This document shows, piece after piece, positions 28,284 to 37,490 of a DNA stretch of 64,000 bases (its first letter is position 1; each line of letters opens with the position of its first letter). This DNA comes from Pseudomonas massiliensis (GTDB lineage: Bacteria; Pseudomonadota; Gammaproteobacteria; Pseudomonadales; Pseudomonadaceae). The stretch covers positions 1-64,000 of the forward strand of contig NZ_CCYK01000004.1 in assembly GCF_000826105.1 (NCBI RefSeq), written 5' to 3'. A program made the translations under genes and the position numbers. The notes under the pieces were generated by a model. It was not told where the DNA came from, did no database searches, and saw nothing but the letters and a program-made list of their open reading frames with translations.

Positions 28284-29707
28284 ACGGTCTGTGGCGAGCC
28301 CTGACGCTGACCGGTCTGGTGACCGGGCTAGTGAGCCTGGCGGCCTGCCAGACCGTGGGCCCGGACTATCACCTCCCAGCCAACGCGGCGCTGCAGCGTC
28401 CCGACCTGCAAGGCAATCTCGGTACCGACAACCCCAACGTAGTATCGGCGCCTGTGCCGAACGATTGGTGGCGGCTGTACCATGACCCGCGCCTGGATGC
28501 GCTGGTACGCCAGGCCCTGGCGTCCAACACCGACTTGCGTGTGGCGGCGGCGAATATTGCACGGGCACGCTACCAGACCGAGCAAGCCAAGGCGGAGGGC
28601 GGGTTCAATGCTAGTATCAGCGCCGAAGCCCAGCGCCTGCAGGAGTCGGGGCAGGCGTTTCTGCTTACCGAGAAGGTGCCGGTGGACAACATAGGCGCGG
28701 CCTCCATCAAGACGTCCTACCAGTTTGACCTCTGGGGCACGCTCAAGCGCGGCGTGGAAGCGGCCAATGCCAATGCCGACGCGGCCCAGGCCGCGGCCGA
28801 TACCGCGCGCATCACGGTGGTGGCCGACGTAGTGCGGGCCTATACCCAGGTGTGCGCGGCCAATGAAGAGCGTGACATCGCCCTGCGCTCCCTGGAATTG
28901 CAACAGCAAGGGGTAGACTTGGCACAGCGCCTGCGTGACGCAGGGCGCGGTGATGAAACCCAGGTCACCCGCACCCAGACCCAATTCAAATCCCTGCGTG
29001 CCGAGCTGCCGCGCTACCAGGCCGAGCGCGCCGCGGGCCTGTATCGCCTGTCCATGTTACTCGCCAGGCCTGTGGAGCAATTGCCCGCCGGGGTAGGGGA
29101 TTGCGCGGAACTGCCCCATATCGCCCAGCTATTGCCTGTAGGCGATGGCAGCAGCCTGCTCAAGCGCCGTCCGGACATCCGCCGGGCCGAGCGCCAGCTG
29201 GCCGCCGCCACAGCCCGTATCGGGGTTGCGACCGGCCAGCTGTACCCGGACATCAGTATCGGCGCCACTGTGGGTACCGTAGGGCTGTTGGAGGATCTGG
29301 GCGGGCCGGCCACCAACCGCTGGGGCTTCGGCCCGATGATCAGCTGGACGGTACCCACCAACGGCGCCCGCGCCCGTATCCGCGAAGCCGAGGCGGCCAC
29401 TCAGGGTGCCCTGGCCAGTTTCGATGGGGTGGTGCTCAATGCCGTGCGCGAAGCGCAAACCAGCCTGTCGAGCTATGCCGCGGCCCTTGAGCGTCGCGAT
29501 GCCCTGGCCGAAGCCGAACGCTCAGCCCACCAGGCCGCGGACCAGACCCATCAGTTCTACCTGGCCGGACGCCAATCCTTCCTGGAAGACCTCCAGGCCA
29601 CCCGCACCTATACCAGCGCCCGCGCTCAGCTGGCCGAAGCCAACACCCAGGTCGCCATGCTCCAGATCGACCTCTTCCTGGCCTTGGGTGGCGGGTGGGA
29701 GCGGTAG
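28280..29707 (+). CDS. NodT/OprM-type outer-membrane efflux lipoprotein
   Basis: This 475-residue TolC-family channel has a lipoprotein signal with lipobox LAAC (residues about 20-23) followed by the family start QTVGPDYH. Two outer-membrane-factor repeats follow, the second including LLKRRPDIRRAERQLAAA, the usual OprM-type motif. The start overlaps the HlyD stop as ATGA. It is the last gene of the MarR-controlled operon. Confidence 0.94.
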   Translation: MNGLWRALTLTGLVTGLVSLAACQTVGPDYHLPANAALQRPDLQGNLGTDNPNVVSAPVPNDWWRLYHDPRLDALVRQALASNTDLRVAAANIARARYQTEQAKAEGGFNASISAEAQRLQESGQAFLLTEKVPVDNIGAASIKTSYQFDLWGTLKRGVEAANANADAAQAAADTARITVVADVVRAYTQVCAANEERDIALRSLELQQQGVDLAQRLRDAGRGDETQVTRTQTQFKSLRAELPRYQAERAAGLYRLSMLLARPVEQLPAGVGDCAELPHIAQLLPVGDGSSLLKRRPDIRRAERQLAAATARIGVATGQLYPDISIGATVGTVGLLEDLGGPATNRWGFGPMISWTVPTNGARARIREAEAATQGALASFDGVVLNAVREAQTSLSSYAAALERRDALAEAERSAHQAADQTHQFYLAGRQSFLEDLQATRTYTSARAQLAEANTQVAMLQIDLFLALGGGWER

Positions 29708-29729
29708 CAACCGGCGAAGCGATGAACCC

Positions 29730-29841
29730 GATGGGAGCCTGCGAAGCTGACGAACTGTGCTCGATCAGAAAGCCTTTTCATCACCTCGCGGTTCAATCAA
29801 TGGGGTCAGTTCACCCGGTGGGAGCCAGCGGAGCTGGCGAA
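29730..29841. repeat. REP-like intergenic repeat, copy A
   Basis: Two GGGAGCC-type units (from 29733 and near 29821) enclose CGATCAGAAAGCCTTTTC (29762-29779) and a CAATCAATGGGGTCAGTTCAC segment. The same arrangement recurs at 56196-56317. It lies in the gap after the efflux operon. Confidence 0.65.
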
Positions 29842-29848
29842 GGTGGTA

Positions 29849-31390
29849 TCACCGCAACAGACTGAACGCGCCCTTGGCGCCGCGCTTGATGCGTTCCAGC
29901 TCGCGGCTGACGGAAAAGGCCCCGGCTTCGCGCCGACGCCGGTTGAGTTGCACATTCACCGCCTTGGCATACAACCCCTGAAGCCGCTCTTGCAATTGCA
30001 CCAAGCCAAAGGCGGGCTGGCCTTGGGGTAGCGCGGTCAGGATGAGGTCGGGCAGGTCCAGCAGCTGAGCGTTGTAGGCCAGGGCGTCGCCGGCGGCGCG
30101 GGCGGCCTTGCTACCATCGTCCAGGCTAAAGGCCGCGGGCCAGCTGCCAGCGGGTACCAGCCGATCGCCCTGGGTAAGGATCCCCAGTATCGCCGCTGGC
30201 TCGTGCTCAAGGTTCTCAGGCTTGGCGAACCACAGCTTGAGCCGCTCGCGGAACTGCTTGTCCAGGGCGCGGGCTGGCTGGTTGGCTTTCAAGGCCCAGA
30301 TGATCAGATCACACTCGCACACTTCCTTGAACACCAAGGCGTCTACCGCTTCGCTGCCATCCAGCCCGGGAAGGTCGACCAGGCGAATGTTGGGCGCGCC
30401 TTCGATTGCACATTCGTACACGGCTACGCCATCAGTGGCGGGCAGGGCGCTGACTTCGGCATTCAGGCTGCCGGTGAGGGCATTGATCAGCGAGGACTTG
30501 CCAGCGCCCACCTGGCCGACCAGGCAGATGCGCACCGGGTCCAACGGTGGCGCCTTGCGAGCGTCGTCGCGTTCGGTGACGCGGGCCGCCTGGAGTTGAT
30601 CGTCATCGAGACGGAAATGCCCGCCATACAGGTCGATGGCAGCCCTGAGCACTTCCAGCAACAGCAGGTACTTCAGACGATTCTGTAACTCGTCGCTAAG
30701 GCCACTGAACACCTCGCCTCGCAACTGCGTCAAGGCCTCCGCCACCAGGCCCTGGGGTGAAATCAGGCGCGCGGCCCGGTACAGGTTGAACGCCTTGCGA
30801 GCGAGCGGGCCATAGCGTTCCACCTGCTCGTTCAAGCTCAGCAAGGTCGACAGGCGCAAATGGTCGACACCCGGCACATGGGCTTTGAGCACGCGGCGGT
30901 AACGACGGCTGACCTGCTCGATGATGGCCAGCAGCTCGGGCGCGGTGAAGGCCCAGTGGGCCCGGCTGGATTGGGCATCATACCGGCTCGCCACCAGCCT
31001 CAACACGGCCAGACCCGTATGCGGGAGCTCCTGCCAAGGTACCTCTGCGGCCACCATGGCGCGCAGCTCCGGCATCAGCGCCTGCTGCACTTCACGGTCC
31101 TGAGGGCGCCAGTAGTCCGGGGTGCGCGGCGTCGCTTCGAGAGCTTCCCGTACCGCCGGCCCCATTTTCTGGCCGAACCGGCGGCGGGCCAGCAGCAGGC
31201 CCAAACTGCTCAGCAAGGTGCAAGCGATCAGCACCAGGATCAGGTGCAACACATAACCGTAACGGATCACGGCGTAAAGACCGAACCCGGCCAGTACCAA
31301 CAGCGGCAGCACCACCGAGACCAGGGCATAGGGCATCACCCGGTCTGACAGCCGGGTCAGCGCGGCCAACCCACTAAAGGTTCTTTTCAT
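29849..31390 (-). CDS. membrane-anchored GTPase, DUF-type, function unknown
   Basis: The 513-residue protein has two TM helices near the N-terminus (YALVSVVLPLLVLAGFGLYAV and LHLILVLIACTLLSSLGLLLA), then a helical middle region. The C-terminal Era/dynamin-like G domain has Walker A GQVGAGKSS, switch II DLPGLDG and TQGD as the G4-like motif. I start at ATG 31390; an upstream extension lacks support. The start overlaps the upstream GTPase gene by 17 nt, so the two are probably translated together. The family is widespread in pseudomonads without a defined role. Confidence 0.88.
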   Translation of the reverse strand: MKRTFSGLAALTRLSDRVMPYALVSVVLPLLVLAGFGLYAVIRYGYVLHLILVLIACTLLSSLGLLLARRRFGQKMGPAVREALEATPRTPDYWRPQDREVQQALMPELRAMVAAEVPWQELPHTGLAVLRLVASRYDAQSSRAHWAFTAPELLAIIEQVSRRYRRVLKAHVPGVDHLRLSTLLSLNEQVERYGPLARKAFNLYRAARLISPQGLVAEALTQLRGEVFSGLSDELQNRLKYLLLLEVLRAAIDLYGGHFRLDDDQLQAARVTERDDARKAPPLDPVRICLVGQVGAGKSSLINALTGSLNAEVSALPATDGVAVYECAIEGAPNIRLVDLPGLDGSEAVDALVFKEVCECDLIIWALKANQPARALDKQFRERLKLWFAKPENLEHEPAAILGILTQGDRLVPAGSWPAAFSLDDGSKAARAAGDALAYNAQLLDLPDLILTALPQGQPAFGLVQLQERLQGLYAKAVNVQLNRRRREAGAFSVSRELERIKRGAKGAFSLLR

Positions 31391-32480
31391 CGCGAGCCAC
31401 CGGAAGGATATGGTTGAAGGCGTTCTTGTAGAGCGCTTGCAGCTCCGCGGCGCTGATGCTTTCCCCACGGGACAGGCGATAGAAGTACAGGCAGGCTGCC
31501 CTGCCCAGGGCGTAGGTAAAGCCGTAGCTGGCGGCCGCCGCCGATGCGCTGCCTACCGTTTGGCCAACCACGGGAATCAGCTTCAGCAGCTGGCGCAGGC
31601 CAAGCCGTGAGGCGTAGTGCACACCGAAACCGGTGCCCAGGGCAGCAGCGAATTGCGCCAGCAAGCGCCGGTCATAAGCCAGGCCATATTGATTGGCGAG
31701 GCTGTGCAGCATCTTCAGTTGTACTGTTGGCACAGCCACCAGGCCAACGGCAGGGATGGCATCGGCAGCGCCCGCGGCCCCTGCGTACCAGATGACCTCC
31801 TTCTTCAGCCGCTGGAAGTTGCGCTCTTCCACATCGGCATGGGCCCGATGCTCGAACAGCTCGCCAAGGATCGGCAGCCGCTCGGCCAGCTTCTGCGTCA
31901 GGGCCTTCAGGCCATAGGGCCGGCCGTCCAGGTCGCCGAAGTCCACCGCCACGGCATCGACCTGTCCCCAGTTTTGCCGGACCTGCTCTTCATTACGAGC
32001 GATGCAACGTTCCCGTTCCGTCACGTCATCGATCTGCAATACGCCGGTATGTACTAGCAAGGCTTCCCGAACCTTGCCGGAGCGACGGATCTGCCTGAGC
32101 GCGGCGAGCACCTGGGACTGCTCTGGATCCTCGGCCTTCATGACCACGATCAGCGCATGGCTGGTGCGCTCGCAGTTGGCCAGGTCCTCGCGAGCGTCGT
32201 AGTCCGCTTCGGCCAGGCCCCGGGTATCCAGGAACGCCATCACTGGGGTTTCGGTAGGATAGGCATAGCGGACGGAGGTCAGGGTGCAAGGTCGGAACCC
32301 TGCTCCTACCTCGACACGGTCCAGGCCTGTGAGCGCCCGCACCAGCGATGATTTGCCCGCACCGGTCTTGCCCAGCAGCCACAACGTAGGCAGGTGCGCC
32401 TCGCTGCGCTGGAAAGCCTTTTCCAGCGAGGGGTTGGCCGCTGGGTTGAGGGTGCGGTAAACACGGTCGAGCAGGCTCAT
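31374..32480 (-). CDS. GTPase with C-terminal DUF697/YcjF-like hydrophobic region
   Basis: The 368-residue protein has an N-terminal P-loop (GKTGAGKSS, about residue 36) and DTRG as the G3 motif. The C-terminal half carries glycine/alanine-rich hydrophobic segments (AGAAGAADAIPAVGLVAVP, LLKLIPVVGQTVGSASAAAAS) typical of DUF697 proteins that associate with the inner membrane. I choose ATG 32480 (MSLLDRVYRTLN). It is first in a two-gene operon with the GTPase at 29849-31390. Confidence 0.88.
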   Translation of the reverse strand: MSLLDRVYRTLNPAANPSLEKAFQRSEAHLPTLWLLGKTGAGKSSLVRALTGLDRVEVGAGFRPCTLTSVRYAYPTETPVMAFLDTRGLAEADYDAREDLANCERTSHALIVVMKAEDPEQSQVLAALRQIRRSGKVREALLVHTGVLQIDDVTERERCIARNEEQVRQNWGQVDAVAVDFGDLDGRPYGLKALTQKLAERLPILGELFEHRAHADVEERNFQRLKKEVIWYAGAAGAADAIPAVGLVAVPTVQLKMLHSLANQYGLAYDRRLLAQFAAALGTGFGVHYASRLGLRQLLKLIPVVGQTVGSASAAAASYGFTYALGRAACLYFYRLSRGESISAAELQALYKNAFNHILPVARDEKNL

Positions 32481-32735
32481 GAAGGTGCATTCCAGTGGGG
32501 CATGGACATTAGGCCCGTTGCGCTGGGAAAAAATCCTGGCACTTGGCAAGCGACTGTCCCGCCAAGACTCGCGAGGTTACCTGGGGCCTGCCGTCGCGGA
32601 CAGGAAAACCTCTATTCCAAGGGGCTACGGGGTGTGCGGACCCTTTCCTACAGAAACTTAAGCCTCGCCTGATTCAGAGCGCTCGGGCGTGCGCTTTATA
32701 GTCCGGCTGAAACTCGCACAGAAGGACGCCATGGC

Positions 32736-33818
32736 ATGTTCGACCACCGTCAGTACGTACCGGTGCTGAAATGGCGCCACGGGGAATACCAGGCCCTGGC
32801 TCGCGTCAGCGATCTGCTACGCAGCCGTATAACGCCACTGCTGGAGATCCCGGCCGAAGCCTGGGACCACGAAACGGCGCAGCCGCAGAAAAGCATCGAC
32901 GACCACATCGAGCACTTCGGGCGACGCCTCATGGCCAACTGGGGCAGCCTGCCCTGCTTCGTGGACTCCTGCCACCTGCCGGCGGACGCGCTCTGCGCCA
33001 GCGGCATCCATCACTTCGAACGCCTGCTTGAGCTGGCGGCCCAAGCGGGCTGCCTGGCGCTACCGGTGACTGGGCTGAACCGACACTACCAATACCAGGC
33101 CGCCACCGCGCGTATCGTTCGTCGCCAGGGCCGAGGCCTTTGCCTGCGGTTGACCGGCGAAGACTACGATCGCCCGGAGCTGGCCGCTCAGGTAGGAGGC
33201 CTGCTGGCCTATATGGGTCTGGCCCCTGGCCAAGTGGACCTGATCCTGGACTTCCACCAGCATATAGCCCATTGCGCCACTGCCCAGGCCGGGCATGCCC
33301 AGGCCTTGCTCGAGCACACTCCCTTGCTGGCACGCTGGCGTAGCCTGACCTTGCTAGGGTCGGCCTTTCCGACCGAGACGGAGGAACAGATGCGGCCCTA
33401 CCTGCAGGTCGCCCGGCGCTATGAGTGGCTGGCCTACAAGCAATTGTCCAGGCGCCTCGGGGAAACCCGGCGCCCCGCCTTCGGCGACTACAGCATCGCT
33501 CATCCGCTTACCGGACTGTCCGATCCGCGTCTGGAAAAGCCTCAGGCCATGATCGACTACACCGTGGCCGATGGCTGGCTGAGGGCCCAGCGAGGGCCGG
33601 TACGCCACGATGGGCACGACCAGTACCGAGAGCTTTGCCAGCAGGTGCTGACCTCCGGGCAATTCGACGGCGAGTGCTTTTCCTGGGGAGATGAATGTAT
33701 CCAGCAATGCGCCGAGCTCGGCATTCCGGCTCAGGGGGCCGGCGGGTGGGCCGCGATCGGGCATAACCATCATTTCACCCGGGTAGTCCTTGAGCTGGCG
33801 AACTTTCATATGTCTTAG
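32736..33818 (+). CDS. Beta-family protein (phage T4 beta-protein-like)
   Basis: This 360-residue soluble protein opens with the family-typical YVPVLKWRHGEYQALARV and has further conserved blocks ITPLLEIPAE and DYSIAHP. The family is named after a phage T4 product, occurs patchily in bacteria and has no established function. A GAAGGA lies upstream of the ATG. It is divergent from the GTPase pair with a 255-bp gap. No TM segment or signal peptide is seen. Confidence 0.75.
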   Translation: MFDHRQYVPVLKWRHGEYQALARVSDLLRSRITPLLEIPAEAWDHETAQPQKSIDDHIEHFGRRLMANWGSLPCFVDSCHLPADALCASGIHHFERLLELAAQAGCLALPVTGLNRHYQYQAATARIVRRQGRGLCLRLTGEDYDRPELAAQVGGLLAYMGLAPGQVDLILDFHQHIAHCATAQAGHAQALLEHTPLLARWRSLTLLGSAFPTETEEQMRPYLQVARRYEWLAYKQLSRRLGETRRPAFGDYSIAHPLTGLSDPRLEKPQAMIDYTVADGWLRAQRGPVRHDGHDQYRELCQQVLTSGQFDGECFSWGDECIQQCAELGIPAQGAGGWAAIGHNHHFTRVVLELANFHMS

Positions 33819-33941
33819 CGCTGCCCCCGGCGTTGCAGGGATTCTTCCGGAGCGAATGACCGAGTGATCTCACGTAGCAGATGTCTTCCATCCCGATTCA
33901 TGAAAAGCTGTGCAGCTTCATTGCAAGGAGCATCCCGATCC

Positions 33942-35417
33942 ATGAGCAAGATTCTCCCTACCGCGATCGGCGCGGTCATCGTCGCGGGCGCGGCCATCAC
34001 CGGCATGGCCTGGTACACCGGTACCCAGGTCGAGCCCCTGCTGCGCCAGCAGGTCAGCGAAACGAACCAGCAGATCCAGGCGAGCCTAGCCGGGCAGCCG
34101 GTAAGCGCGAAGGTGGAGCTGACTAGGTTCGAGCGCCATCTCTTCAGCAGTACGGCGCATTTCGTCAACACCATTCAGGCGCCGGATTTCAATGGCGGCC
34201 AGCCTCTACAAATAGAGGCCACCGCGCAGATCGAGCACGGTCCCTTGCCGTGGTCCAGGGTGCGGGTATTCAAGTGGCTGCCGGTCATGGCTGCCATGGA
34301 CTATCAACTGGTGCCTGGCGGTGAATTCAGCCAGCTGCTGAGCTTGCCGGAAGGTCAGGCGCCCATCACCGTCTACAGCGTGTTCGGCTACGGCCGTACC
34401 CTGGACACTGAGTTCCATGCCGTGCCGTTCAGATGGCAGAGCGGGCAGGGCGTACTGAGTTTCACCGGGCTGGAAGGCACGGGCAAGGGCACAATCGATG
34501 GCAAGAAGAACGAGGTGGACGCGCGTATCGCAAGCTTTACCTATACCTCCACCGATCCCGACGCTCCCGTCAACATCGAACTGAAGAACGTGAAGCTGCA
34601 TACCGGCGGGATCAAGGGCGAGTCCGGTTTCTACCTGGGCAACACCAGCATGGAAACCGAACGGATGAGCGTCGGCTCCGGCGGTGAATCGGTGTTGGAA
34701 GTGACCGCATTGGCGGCCAATGGCAGCCTGGAAGAGCTTGAAGGCAAGCTCAAGGGTTTCGTCGACTATCGCTTCGGCTCTGCCACTGCCGCGGGTGAGG
34801 CCGTGGGAAGCGGGCAGATGCGCTGGGTGTTCGATAAGCTGGACATCCAGGCCAGCCGAGACCTGGCCAGGTTCTATCAGGAAGTGGTAGCCCCCCAGGC
34901 CGCCGAAGCCACCCAGGAGCATCGCCCGCTGCACCTGCAACTGACTGCGGAGCAACAAGCGGCCTGGCAGGCGAGCCTGCAGCGTCTTCTGCAAGGCAAG
35001 CCCCATGTGGAACTGCAGCCACTGGGTTTGAAGACCGCCTCCGGTGAAAGCCATCTCTCCCTAGCCTTGGACTTCACCGCTCCGGCCAACCCGAACGCCC
35101 CCGCACCGGAAGTGTTCCAGAACAGCCTCAGCCTCCTCGATGCTCGCCTGTCCCTGGCCAAGGGCACCTTGCGCGATCTCGCCATGCTCAAGGGCCGCCT
35201 GGAGGGCCAGACCGACGCCGCCATCCTGGCCCAGAACGGCGATGCCGCCGCGACCATGGTCGCCACCCTCGCAACGCTGCAAGGCCTGGCCAAGGCTGAA
35301 GGAGATGCCGTGGTCTCAACCTTGCGCTACGAGAACGGCAGCGTGGACTTCAACGGCCAGAAGATGACGCCCCAGGAATTCGCGGGTTTCCTGATGGCGG
35401 CGTTCGGGCAAAGGTGA
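33942..35417 (+). CDS. DUF945 (YdgA-family) protein
   Basis: The 491-residue protein has one N-terminal hydrophobic segment (residues about 5-24, PTAIGAVIVAGAAITGMAWY), then a long beta-rich body with repeated motifs such as GFVDYRFGSA and the C-terminal NGQKMTPQEFAGF. It is the usual layout of YdgA-like periplasmic proteins of unknown function. I start at ATG 33942 with AAGGAG upstream; an in-frame ATG at 33864 would bury the signal. Confidence 0.88.
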   Translation: MSKILPTAIGAVIVAGAAITGMAWYTGTQVEPLLRQQVSETNQQIQASLAGQPVSAKVELTRFERHLFSSTAHFVNTIQAPDFNGGQPLQIEATAQIEHGPLPWSRVRVFKWLPVMAAMDYQLVPGGEFSQLLSLPEGQAPITVYSVFGYGRTLDTEFHAVPFRWQSGQGVLSFTGLEGTGKGTIDGKKNEVDARIASFTYTSTDPDAPVNIELKNVKLHTGGIKGESGFYLGNTSMETERMSVGSGGESVLEVTALAANGSLEELEGKLKGFVDYRFGSATAAGEAVGSGQMRWVFDKLDIQASRDLARFYQEVVAPQAAEATQEHRPLHLQLTAEQQAAWQASLQRLLQGKPHVELQPLGLKTASGESHLSLALDFTAPANPNAPAPEVFQNSLSLLDARLSLAKGTLRDLAMLKGRLEGQTDAAILAQNGDAAATMVATLATLQGLAKAEGDAVVSTLRYENGSVDFNGQKMTPQEFAGFLMAAFGQR

Positions 35418-35548
35418 TGCGGTGATAGGCTTTTGGCGTCAGGCTGGAGTGTAGGAGACAAGGGACGGCCGGCCTACGAATGAGGCATATCCCTCGGGGG
35501 GACGGTTCAGGACCTGTTCGGAAGCTTCGTCCCTTTGGTCCACGCTTA

Positions 35549-35573
35549 TAAGATATCCTTTAAGGAAACCTTA
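35549..35573 (+). promoter_or_regulatory. hip operator O1
   Basis: This is an imperfect 25-bp palindrome with arms TAAGATATCC and GGAAACCTTA around five bases. It is the most distal of three similar sites upstream of hipB. Confidence 0.5.
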
Positions 35574-35580
35574 TCGTACT

Positions 35581-35605
35581 TAAGATTTCATTATAAGAAA
35601 TCTTA
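35581..35605 (+). promoter_or_regulatory. hip operator O2
   Basis: A perfect 9-bp inverted repeat, TAAGATTTC / GAAATCTTA, encloses a 7-bp centre. Its centre lies 32 bp from O1, about three helical turns. Confidence 0.6.
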
Positions 35606-35623
35606 GCCGCCGGGGAGCGCTGT

Positions 35624-35648
35624 TAAGATTGCATTAAATGATATCTTA
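35624..35648 (+). promoter_or_regulatory. hip operator O3
   Basis: A 25-bp site with outer arms TAAGAT / ATCTTA, the same length and outer bases as O2. Its centre is 43 bp from O2, about four turns, and it lies 32 bp before the hipB ATG where the promoter is expected. Confidence 0.55.
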
Positions 35649-35679
35649 TTACCTATAGGATGTCGGCTGGTATAACCTT

Positions 35680-36003
35680 ATGAAAAGCTTTTTCCCTGTC
35701 CAAAGCGCCTCGCTGCTTTACCGTATAGGTCTTCTGGTGAAGGAGGCCCGTCTGCGCATGGGGATACGGCAGGCTGACCTGGCTGCTATGGCCGGGATTT
35801 CTCTTCGAGCGGTTCGTCACCTCGAGGGCGGGAAGCCTGAAGGGGTCTCGTTGCGCGATTTCATGCTCGCGCTATTTACTGTTGGTGTCTCTGACCGGGT
35901 TTTCCAAGCGCTGCTCGATGACCCTGCGCTTGATCTCGACTCTTTGGAAACCAACACGACCAAGCGAGTAAGACTGCCGCGTAGTAACCCGGAGGACTTC
36001 TAG
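35680..36003 (+). CDS. hipB: HipB-type antitoxin, XRE-family DNA-binding protein
   Basis: The 107-residue protein has a helix-turn-helix at about residues 15-60 (IGLLVKEARLRMGIRQADLAAMAGISLRAVRHLEGG). The C-terminal tail is rich in charged residues and would contact HipA. HipB proteins neutralise the HipA kinase and repress their own operon, and the three palindromes just upstream fit that role. The stop codon overlaps the hipA start by one base. Codon use and base composition are more AT-rich than in the neighbours, which suggests acquisition. Confidence 0.9.
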   Translation: MKSFFPVQSASLLYRIGLLVKEARLRMGIRQADLAAMAGISLRAVRHLEGGKPEGVSLRDFMLALFTVGVSDRVFQALLDDPALDLDSLETNTTKRVRLPRSNPEDF

Positions 36004-37229
36004 TGTCACGCGCTTACATTTATATGGAATGTCCAGAAACGCGCGAGACCCTGACCTTGGGCAGACTGACCCTTGCAGGTGGTACGGGAACCTTCGTCTA
36101 TGCGCCGGAAATCGTGGATGCCAGGCGTTGGGTGCCTGATCCGATACGATATCCGCTCTCCGCTCGACCTTTTCGGGTGCAGAAGAATGGGGGGGTTCCA
36201 GGGTTCATTGATGATGCGATGCCAGATGGTTGGGGAGAACGGCTGCTGCGCCGCACCCGAAAAGGAGAGCTCACTCCGATCCAGCTTCTGTTGTTATCTC
36301 CTAATGAGGATCGCGCCGGAAATATAATGGCTGGTGAAGATCGCACACCGAGGCCCGGTGTAGGCGAAAGGCCCATGAAAATGCTTGAAGCCAAAGGGCT
36401 CGATCACTTCATCGATGTTTGTGCTGCGATCTATGACAGCCAGCTGAGCGCTGAGCAGCTGGAAGCATTAAGAATACGAGATCAGCGCTCAGCTGTCGGC
36501 GGTGCCAGGCCCAAACGCACGTACCGTTTTGATCACAAGCTGATTCTTGCTAAGCCACGCGACAAATTCGATCACTACGATCTGCCTAAATTCGAGTATG
36601 CCTGCATGACTTTCGCGGCTAGTAAGGGCATGAATGTAGCCCGGACTGCGCTCTATCAAAGTGAGAAAGGCAACACGTTGCTAGTGGAGCGATTTGACAG
36701 AGAATGGTCAGAGGAAGATGCAAGGTTTCGGCGCATCCCGATGATGAGTGGCTTGACTCTTCTCGATGCCGAATGGCATGCGCAGCGCAACAACGGGTGG
36801 CTCTACGCGGCGCTCGCCGATGAGCTATACCGCAGAGGCGCGCCAGATTCTGATAGGCAAGAGCTCTACAGGCGTATGGCCTATAACGCTCTTGCAGGGA
36901 ACAGTGACGATCATCCTCGCAACCACGCAGTGATCTGGCAGGAAGGGGCTTGGCGTCTTTCGCCTATGTATGACGTGCTTCCAATACTGGGAGAGGGACC
37001 TGCACAGAGGCTGTCGATGGCTGTTGGTATCGACGGTACCCTGCTAAGTCGAGCTAACCTGCTTAGCCAGCATAAGCATTTTGCACTGACGAAAGATGAG
37101 GCGGCGGGCATATTGGACGAGGTCGCTTCTTGGGGGCCGGAGCTGATAGAACACTATGCAAAGCACTTGGCTGGCGCTGAGCTGGATGCGGCGGTGGAGG
37201 CAACATGTAGCGAGAGACTACTGGCTTAG
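36003..37229 (+). CDS. hipA: HipA-type serine/threonine kinase toxin
   Basis: The 408-residue protein has the N-terminal HipA subdomain (FIDDAMPDGWGERLL). The mobile loop has S163 (SAVGGARPK), the likely autophosphorylation site. The catalytic loop N300-SDDH-xxN307 and the metal-binding PMYD at 321-324 follow. In E. coli HipA phosphorylates glutamyl-tRNA synthetase and stops growth; the target here is unknown. The GTG start shares one base with the hipB stop, so expression is coupled. Confidence 0.92.
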   Translation: MSRAYIYMECPETRETLTLGRLTLAGGTGTFVYAPEIVDARRWVPDPIRYPLSARPFRVQKNGGVPGFIDDAMPDGWGERLLRRTRKGELTPIQLLLLSPNEDRAGNIMAGEDRTPRPGVGERPMKMLEAKGLDHFIDVCAAIYDSQLSAEQLEALRIRDQRSAVGGARPKRTYRFDHKLILAKPRDKFDHYDLPKFEYACMTFAASKGMNVARTALYQSEKGNTLLVERFDREWSEEDARFRRIPMMSGLTLLDAEWHAQRNNGWLYAALADELYRRGAPDSDRQELYRRMAYNALAGNSDDHPRNHAVIWQEGAWRLSPMYDVLPILGEGPAQRLSMAVGIDGTLLSRANLLSQHKHFALTKDEAAGILDEVASWGPELIEHYAKHLAGAELDAAVEATCSERLLA

Positions 37230-37412
37230 GGGCAACTGCGAAGGATTCTCCTGAGCGATGCTTGGTTCCCCGTCCGGCGCGCTAAAGAGCCCCTGCCTGC
37301 GAGTATCCGATCTCGAAACGCTTCAGTTTGTATATCCCTTCGGCTCTCAGGATTTCCCGGGGATAGCCTGATATACCAAGCGGCCGGTATGAGGGTAGAT
37401 AGAAGAGATAGC
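37230..37412. other. gap between hipA and the tRNA-Arg terminator
   Basis: No gene or clear signal is visible. I looked for a copied tRNA 3' end flanking hipBA, which would mark an integration site, and found none. Confidence 0.5.
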
Positions 37413-37443
37413 CAGAAACGACAAAGCCCGCACGGGGCGGGCT
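37413..37443 (-). terminator. intrinsic terminator of tRNA-Arg
   Basis: Read on the minus strand, a GC-rich 7-bp stem (AGCCCGC / GCGGGCT with a 5-nt loop) is followed by TTGTCGTTTC. It lies 48 bp beyond the tRNA 3' end. Confidence 0.7.
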
Positions 37444-37490
37444 CTGCGGGGCGTTTCATAGGCATCGGTAAACAACTAGAAACATTGATC

